Positions 34,118-39,006 of a DNA stretch of 39,006 nucleotides are shown here, piece by piece (the first letter of the stretch is position 1; every line of letters starts with the position of its first letter). Where the stretch lies: contig CAYOPZ010000026.1 in the NCBI GenBank assembly GCA_964406005.1, positions 1 to 39,006 on the forward strand. Reading direction: 5' to 3'. A program made the position numbers and the translations under genes. Under the pieces are notes generated by a model that was not told where the DNA came from, did no database searches, and saw only the letters and a list, made by a program, of their open reading frames with translations. This stretch comes from CAYOPZ01 sp964406005. Its GTDB lineage: Bacteria > Bacteroidota > Bacteroidia > Bacteroidales > SM23-62.

Positions 34118-35059
34118 TTATTTCCTGCCCGACCTTCCAAAGACCGAAACGTTAATATATTTTCCGGGATTTTCCCTGAGATCTTTCAGCAGTAAATCAA
34201 CTTCACCGGAGAGTGTCTCGAGATTGCGGTAAAGTGTGTCGTTGTTCACCAGCATTCCCACCGTACCTTCCCCATTATTGATCTTTTCCAGGATCTGATG
34301 TATCTGTTGCAGCGTAAGGTTTGTGTTGCTTATCGTGGATTTGAGATCGGATTTCGCGAGGGAGTCGGTAATGGATTCAAGGTTGCTCATGGCGGCTGCA
34401 ATCTGTTCGTTGTTTTCCTTAAGGTTCCGGGTAATGGATTCGATATTGGCGATCATACGGGTCAGCTTCCCGTCTTCCGCCACCATGCCTTCTATCCCCG
34501 AAATGCTGTTTTCCAGGCTTTGAATGGAATTCTTAAGCCGGTCCATGCTCTCCCGGTCCAATACATACTGAAGGCCGGTCAACAGTGAGTCGAATGTTTC
34601 AATCATGCTTTCGGCTTTGTCGGTTACCGGCAGCAATTCACGTTTCAGCTGTTCCGCCAGACCCGGACTGATTGCGGCTTCGATGGTGTCTCCGGGCTCA
34701 TGGTTCTGCTTTTCATCAGAGAGATCCACACGAACGGCTTTGGTTCCGAGAAGATCGGCATCATAAAGAACTGCAGTTGAATGCAGCGGCAGTTTGTAAT
34801 CCTTCCGGATACCGAGCACGACGGTTAGTGATCCCCCGTTTTCACTGTTGAAATAGATGTTTCCGACCTGTCCCACACGGAAGCCGTTTATATAGATCTT
34901 GCTGTTCTTTTCGAGACCTCCGATCTCATTGAAAACGGTATAGTAATTATCCACGGATGTAAGAAGGTTACGCCCCTTCAGGTAATTCAGTCCCCAGATG
35001 GTTGCGGCAATGGCAATCGTAATGATGATTCCTATTTTGGTTTCGCTCGAGAGTTTCAT
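34118..35059 (-). CDS. MCE-domain protein, MlaD-like
   Basis: Predicted 313 residues. One N-terminal helix (about 7-24), an MCE domain at about 35-115 (LTSVDNYYTVFNEIGGLEKNS, INGFRVGQVGNIYF), then a long helical region rich in heptads (about 130-270). MlaD-type proteins form hexamers that bind lipids and work with an ABC transporter to move phospholipids between membranes; no MlaE/MlaF genes are in this window. It starts 29 bases after the amidase gene on the same strand. Confidence 0.92.
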   Translation of the reverse strand: MKLSSETKIGIIITIAIAATIWGLNYLKGRNLLTSVDNYYTVFNEIGGLEKNSKIYINGFRVGQVGNIYFNSENGGSLTVVLGIRKDYKLPLHSTAVLYDADLLGTKAVRVDLSDEKQNHEPGDTIEAAISPGLAEQLKRELLPVTDKAESMIETFDSLLTGLQYVLDRESMDRLKNSIQSLENSISGIEGMVAEDGKLTRMIANIESITRNLKENNEQIAAAMSNLESITDSLAKSDLKSTISNTNLTLQQIHQILEKINNGEGTVGMLVNNDTLYRNLETLSGEVDLLLKDLRENPGKYINVSVFGRSGRK

Positions 35060-35088
35060 GGAGTATTGGCAGAGGAAGATAAAGGTAA

Positions 35089-36261
35089 CTAATTATTTTG
35101 TTTACGGGCTTCAGCCAGATCAATTATTTTCCCTGATTTTACGGCAATGATGAAAGCTCCGGGAAAGTCTTCCCGGACCCGGCCGAGGGATGAAGATATC
35201 TGGCTGTAGGAGGTGGATTTTCCTACCGCATACTTGTATAGATTATTCATTTTGAATTCCGATACATGGCCATAGTTGGCAAATGACTCTTGATCAAGTT
35301 CCCGCATCCTGGAGGTCGTAAGAACCTGTATCATATAGGTGACCGCAGTGTCATTGTCGCTGACCGGGTCCGTAGACCTTGTGAGAATGGCTGCGGGCCG
35401 GATGTCCTCGTCCTTCATTTCGTCTTCGGTGGCGATGGTATAAACCGATTTGTTCTCGATGGAGGTTTTGTACTCCTTAAAAGCCCTGTAAATGGCCGAT
35501 GCAATGTATTCCTGCCCTTCCTCCGACATCAGGTATTTTTCTTCGGTGGGATTTGTCAAAAATCCCGTTTCGATAAGTACACTTGGCATGGTTGTACGCC
35601 AGAGCACCAGGAATCTTTCCTGTTTTACACCCCGGTCATTCCGTCTTGCACGTTCCCGGAACTGGTCCTGCAGGAGTTCTGCAAACTGCAGGCTCTGGTT
35701 CAGGTAGGTTTTTTGCATGAGGTTGAAAATGATATAGGATTCGGCGGAGTTGGGATCAAATCCCTCGTAGTTGGTGGTGTAATCCTCCTCCAATGTGATT
35801 ACGGAGTTTTCTTTCATAGCCACCTCGAGGTTCCTGGCGTCCGATGAGATTCCCATTGCATAGGATTCCGTACCGCTTATTCTGGAAGAGCTGGACCAGT
35901 TGGAGTGTATGGAAATGAACAGGTCAGCCTGGTTCTTATTGGCTATGTCCGCTCTTTCATGCAGCGGAATGAATACATCCCTGTCACGGGTATATATTAC
36001 CTTGACGTCCGGAATGTTTTCCTCGATATAATGACCGACCTTCAGGGTAATGGCGAGGACTATGTCTTTTTCCCTTGCCTTTTTCCCATGTGCACCGGGG
36101 TCTTTCCCTCCATGTCCGGCATCCAGGACAACAACGGATACCTTGTCTTTGGGATCATCCGTCGCATCGGAGTTCCAGGGGGCAAAAATCGACAGCGAGA
36201 ATACAAGAAACGCGAGTAAAAGGCGTTTATTCAAAGGCGGTTTCAGGCATTTTGATAACAT
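35089..36261 (-). CDS. N-acetylmuramoyl-L-alanine amidase (Amidase_3) with SPOR-like tail
   Basis: Predicted 390-residue exported zinc amidase that cuts the bond between MurNAc and L-alanine in peptidoglycan. A hydrophobic signal lies at about 12-30. Catalytic-domain landmarks are LDAGHGGKDPG with zinc ligand H50, E64, SIHSN with H119, and the catalytic glutamate E231 in LIETGFLTN. The C-terminal 85 residues (YMIQVLTTS ... YKYAVGKSTSY ... FPGAFIIAV) look like a SPOR-type domain, which binds denuded glycan at division sites. The ATG at 36261 is used because the frame upstream runs into the divergent lptD gene and adds no sensible signal. Confidence 0.93.
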   Translation of the reverse strand: MLSKCLKPPLNKRLLLAFLVFSLSIFAPWNSDATDDPKDKVSVVVLDAGHGGKDPGAHGKKAREKDIVLAITLKVGHYIEENIPDVKVIYTRDRDVFIPLHERADIANKNQADLFISIHSNWSSSSRISGTESYAMGISSDARNLEVAMKENSVITLEEDYTTNYEGFDPNSAESYIIFNLMQKTYLNQSLQFAELLQDQFRERARRNDRGVKQERFLVLWRTTMPSVLIETGFLTNPTEEKYLMSEEGQEYIASAIYRAFKEYKTSIENKSVYTIATEDEMKDEDIRPAAILTRSTDPVSDNDTAVTYMIQVLTTSRMRELDQESFANYGHVSEFKMNNLYKYAVGKSTSYSQISSSLGRVREDFPGAFIIAVKSGKIIDLAEARKQNN

Positions 36262-36289
36262 TGATTCTCGGCGATTTTGATTAGTTTTA
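36261..36289 (+). promoter_or_regulatory. Candidate promoter for lptD
   Basis: TTG at 36261-36263, an 18-base spacer, then TAGTTTTA at 36282-36289, which is one base from TAnnTTTG. It lies 57 bases before the lptD start codon. The match is approximate. Confidence 0.3.
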
Positions 36290-36346
36290 AAGTCATTATT
36301 CAAACGGACCCTGTACAAAATTAGCATATATAAGTTTTCGGCAAAA

Positions 36347-38941
36347 ATGCTCCGGATCCTTTTGCAGGGCATTATTTGCCTTACCGTCGCATGGAGGGCA
36401 GGAGCCCAGGTCACTGACACCCTTGACCAGGCCGGTAACCCCCGGGGAACAACGGGTCCTTCCGCTGCCCGGACGGACAGGCAGGCCATAGAATTCCCGG
36501 TTGATTATGCTTCTGCGGATTCCATAGACTACAGGATAGATGAACAAAAAGTATACCTTCTGGGAACGGCCAGCATTAAATACCAGTCGGTCAACATAGA
36601 AGCGGATTTCATAGAGTTTGATATGGGTACCGAGATAATGACTGCCAGGGGTGTTGTCGACAGCCTGGGCAATTTGGCCGGCAAACCTGTTTTTACCGAG
36701 GGCACCGAATCTTTTAATTGCAGTGAAATGTCCTATAATTTCAGGACCAAGAAAGGTTACATCAAGGATCTGTTTACCGAGCAGGAAGGGGGGTATCTTC
36801 ACAGTGCGATCACCAAGCGGCAGCCAAACGGGGAGATCGATATAAAAAACGGAATATATACGACCTGTGATGCCGAACATCCCCATTATTATTTTGCACT
36901 TACAAAGGCCAAGTCCATCCCGGATGACAAGACCATATCCGGGCCGGCATATCTCGTGCTGGAGGATGTTCCTTTGCCAATTGGTATTCCTTTCGGTTTC
37001 TTTCCTTCCACGCAAACCACCAGTTCGGGATTCCTGCTCCCGACTTACGGAGAGGAGAGAAGAAGGGGATTCTACTTTCGAGGCGGGGGATTTTATTTTG
37101 CCCTGAGCGAATACTTCGATCTGACCGTTAAGGGCGATATCTATACCAACGGAACCTGGGGTGTCCGGACACAGTCTTCCTATCGAAAGAATTATAAGTT
37201 CAATGGAATGTTCGGGATCAACTATTATGAAAACGTCTCAGGGGAAAAGGGGCTGGAAAACTATTCAAAAACAAAGGATTTCGCCGTTAACTGGTCACAT
37301 TCCCAGGATTCGAGGGCCAATCCGAACCAGAATTTGAGGGCCAATGTAAATTTCAGCACCACGCGGTACGACCAGAACCATTCCAGGAACATCAACGACG
37401 TATTGCGGAGTACCAAGCGTTCCAGCATTTCATACTCCAGGCTCTTTCCGAACACTCCCTTTAATCTTTCCGCTAATATGTCTGCCACGCAGAACAGCCA
37501 GACCGGTATGGTGGATCTGAACATGCCATCTGCAAATTTCAATATGAACAGGATCTATCCCCTGAAAAGAAGATCGGCAGCAGGCAGGGAGAGGTTCTAT
37601 GAAAAACTTCAGTTCAGTTATAGCTCTACGCTTGAAAACAGGTTGAATGTCCATGAAGATTCACTCTTCAGATCGACCAGGGCCTCGGATTTTTATACAG
37701 GATACCGGCACAATATACCGCTCAGCCTTCCGATGAATTTACCCGGACATTTTACTGTGTCACCCAATGTCCGCTACACAGGAGTGCTCTTTACGAAGTC
37801 CATCCGCCCCCGGTATTATAACGGAACAGACAATCCGAGCGGCAGTGGCCGGGATACCCTGGTGATAGACACGGTTCCCGGGCTGAAATATGCACATGCC
37901 TACGTACCCAGTGTAGGAATAAGTTACACTCCCAAGATTTTCGGCGTCTACAGCTTTCGTGAGCGGTCAAGGATCGAAGCCATCCGGCATGTTATGTCTC
38001 CCAGCGCCACCTTCAGCTATACCCCCGATATGAAAGGGAAGGTGCCTGATTACTACCAGGAGGTGCAGACAGACTCCACGGGGGCTACCCGGACCTACCC
38101 TCTGTACGATGAGAGCATTTACAGTATACCCGTACCCAGCGGGCGGCAGGGCTCGATCAGGCTGAACCTGAAGAACAATGTGGAAATGAAGCTGAAATCC
38201 GAAGTGGATTCCCTTGAGGGAGCCAGAAAGGTAAAGATACTGGACAACCTCAACTTTGCCACCACATATACCATGTTCCGGGATTCCATGAAATGGACGC
38301 CCGTACGGATGAGTGGCAATACGAGCCTTTTCAACAGGACAGTCAGCCTGCGTTTCAATGGTGTCTTCAACCCTTACGCATATGTAACGGATGAGAACGG
38401 CATTTCGAAAAACATAGGTTCCTCCCTGTACAGTACGGACAGAAGACTGTTCAGGCTGACAAATTTCGATTTTTCAGTGGGCGCAAGATTCAGTTCACGG
38501 CAGGGAAGCACCGGAAGGCAGGAGGAGGGAAATCTGGCGAACGATGCCACGGCCATGGTACTCAATCCTACCGGCAATGATCAGATCTATTATGCTGCCT
38601 ATGTTGATTTCAGCATACCCTGGTCATTCAACCTGGATTACAATTTTCGTTATACCAAACCCTTTGAGGAGAGCAGCATCATTCAGTCGCTTCGGTTCAG
38701 GGGGGAATTCAGTCTTACTCCGAAATGGCAAATCGGATTCAATTCGGGTTATGATTTCAAGGCAAAAAAGGTTTCAACCACCAATTTGAGCATTTACCGG
38801 GATCTTCATTGCTGGGAGATGCAGGTTTCCGTGGTGCCTTTCGGCACTTTCCGGAGTTATTCCTTCCGGATCAATATCAAGTCCTCCGTAATGAAGGATA
38901 TCAGTTACGAAAAACATCAAACCTGGTACGATAATTTCTAA
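36347..38941 (+). CDS. lptD: LPS-assembly outer-membrane protein LptD (Bacteroidota type)
   Basis: Predicted 864 residues. Signal peptide about 1-21 (ending GAQ). An OstA-like N-terminal domain (about 60-190: VYLLGTASIKYQSVNIEADFIEFD) is followed by a very large barrel domain with repeated aromatic strands, ending in WYDNF. LptD forms the outer-membrane gate that inserts lipopolysaccharide. The domain order and the passage VPLPIGIPFGFFPS are typical of the family. It is divergent from the amidase with an 85-base gap. Confidence 0.92.
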   Translation: MLRILLQGIICLTVAWRAGAQVTDTLDQAGNPRGTTGPSAARTDRQAIEFPVDYASADSIDYRIDEQKVYLLGTASIKYQSVNIEADFIEFDMGTEIMTARGVVDSLGNLAGKPVFTEGTESFNCSEMSYNFRTKKGYIKDLFTEQEGGYLHSAITKRQPNGEIDIKNGIYTTCDAEHPHYYFALTKAKSIPDDKTISGPAYLVLEDVPLPIGIPFGFFPSTQTTSSGFLLPTYGEERRRGFYFRGGGFYFALSEYFDLTVKGDIYTNGTWGVRTQSSYRKNYKFNGMFGINYYENVSGEKGLENYSKTKDFAVNWSHSQDSRANPNQNLRANVNFSTTRYDQNHSRNINDVLRSTKRSSISYSRLFPNTPFNLSANMSATQNSQTGMVDLNMPSANFNMNRIYPLKRRSAAGRERFYEKLQFSYSSTLENRLNVHEDSLFRSTRASDFYTGYRHNIPLSLPMNLPGHFTVSPNVRYTGVLFTKSIRPRYYNGTDNPSGSGRDTLVIDTVPGLKYAHAYVPSVGISYTPKIFGVYSFRERSRIEAIRHVMSPSATFSYTPDMKGKVPDYYQEVQTDSTGATRTYPLYDESIYSIPVPSGRQGSIRLNLKNNVEMKLKSEVDSLEGARKVKILDNLNFATTYTMFRDSMKWTPVRMSGNTSLFNRTVSLRFNGVFNPYAYVTDENGISKNIGSSLYSTDRRLFRLTNFDFSVGARFSSRQGSTGRQEEGNLANDATAMVLNPTGNDQIYYAAYVDFSIPWSFNLDYNFRYTKPFEESSIIQSLRFRGEFSLTPKWQIGFNSGYDFKAKKVSTTNLSIYRDLHCWEMQVSVVPFGTFRSYSFRINIKSSVMKDISYEKHQTWYDNF

Positions 38942-38952
38942 CAGTGAGGCTT

Positions 38953-39006
38953 TTATTCGGGGACGATTTCGAAGGGGATCTCAACGGATACCTGCCTGTG
39001 CAGTTT
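38953..39006 (-). CDS. 3' end of a minus-strand gene, cut by the window edge
   Basis: Seventeen codons read in from the window end on the minus strand, KLHRQVSVEIPFEIVPE, and finish with TAA at 38953-38955. The beta-strand-like ending and the convergent position 11 bases after the lptD stop make a real gene end likely. The family cannot be told from so little sequence. Confidence 0.45.
   Translation of the reverse strand, partial: KLHRQVSVEIPFEIVPE

Noticed and set aside
1..39006. tRNA genes, CRISPR arrays, insertion sequences or prophage genes
   Set aside because: No GGTTCGAnTCC-type T-arm in a tRNA setting, no regularly spaced direct repeats, and no transposase, integrase or phage-like product was seen on either strand.

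Overview
The window looks like chromosomal DNA of a Bacteroidota bacterium, probably an anaerobic or facultative member of the Bacteroidales/Marinilabiliales type. The support is: a HmuY-like protein with a type IX secretion C-terminal domain, a DUF5777 beta-barrel, a DUF4293 protein, a Bacteroidota-style LptD, a ZapA/RNase Y locus, and scarce Shine-Dalgarno sequences with occasional TAnnTTTG promoter-like boxes. I see no insertion sequence, phage gene, CRISPR array, tRNA or rRNA.

Region 1 (about 1-17.7 kb) is a contiguous heme and electron-transfer neighbourhood. It opens with an inner-membrane seven-heme NapC/NirT-type quinol dehydrogenase that resembles Geobacter ImcH (181-1680). This converges on a Crp/Fnr regulator with an N-terminal four-cysteine cluster (1689-2417). 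Divergent from the regulator is a tight gene array (2708-9297, ended by a strong terminator). In order it encodes a monoheme lipoprotein, a DUF5777 outer-membrane barrel, a seven-heme membrane-anchored cytochrome, a diheme cytochrome b, a Tat-exported four-cluster ferredoxin, an NrfD/PsrC-type quinone-binding subunit, an unknown membrane-anchored protein and a small class I cytochrome c. No molybdopterin or nitrite-reductase catalytic subunit is present. The set resembles the Hmc/Cbc/ACIII class of quinone-linked membrane complexes and may pass electrons between the quinone pool and periplasmic or outer-membrane partners.

Next is a heme-acquisition set (9427-14393): a T9SS-exported HmuY-like protein, a TonB-dependent receptor with FRAP/His/NPDL boxes, a HmuY-like lipoprotein and a small HsmA-like membrane protein. 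On the opposite strand follow a system II cytochrome c maturation pair (ResB, CcsA) and a six-heme lipoprotein. So heme uptake, heme handling, heme attachment and heme-using proteins lie side by side.

Region 2 (17.9-39.0 kb) is housekeeping: an AsmA-like protein, ribosomal protein L19, an M23 peptidase with AnmK (cell-wall turnover and recycling), a ZapB-like protein with ZapA, a probable 6S RNA, RNase Y, a UDP-sugar epimerase, a SirB1-type protein, a prohibitin-like SPFH protein, a DUF4293 protein, PyrI/PyrB, a YigZ/IMPACT protein, DnaA, an MCE/MlaD protein, an Amidase_3 with a SPOR-like tail, and LptD. The AT-rich stretch upstream of dnaA is noted but not claimed as an origin. The window ends 17 codons into the 3' end of a minus-strand gene.
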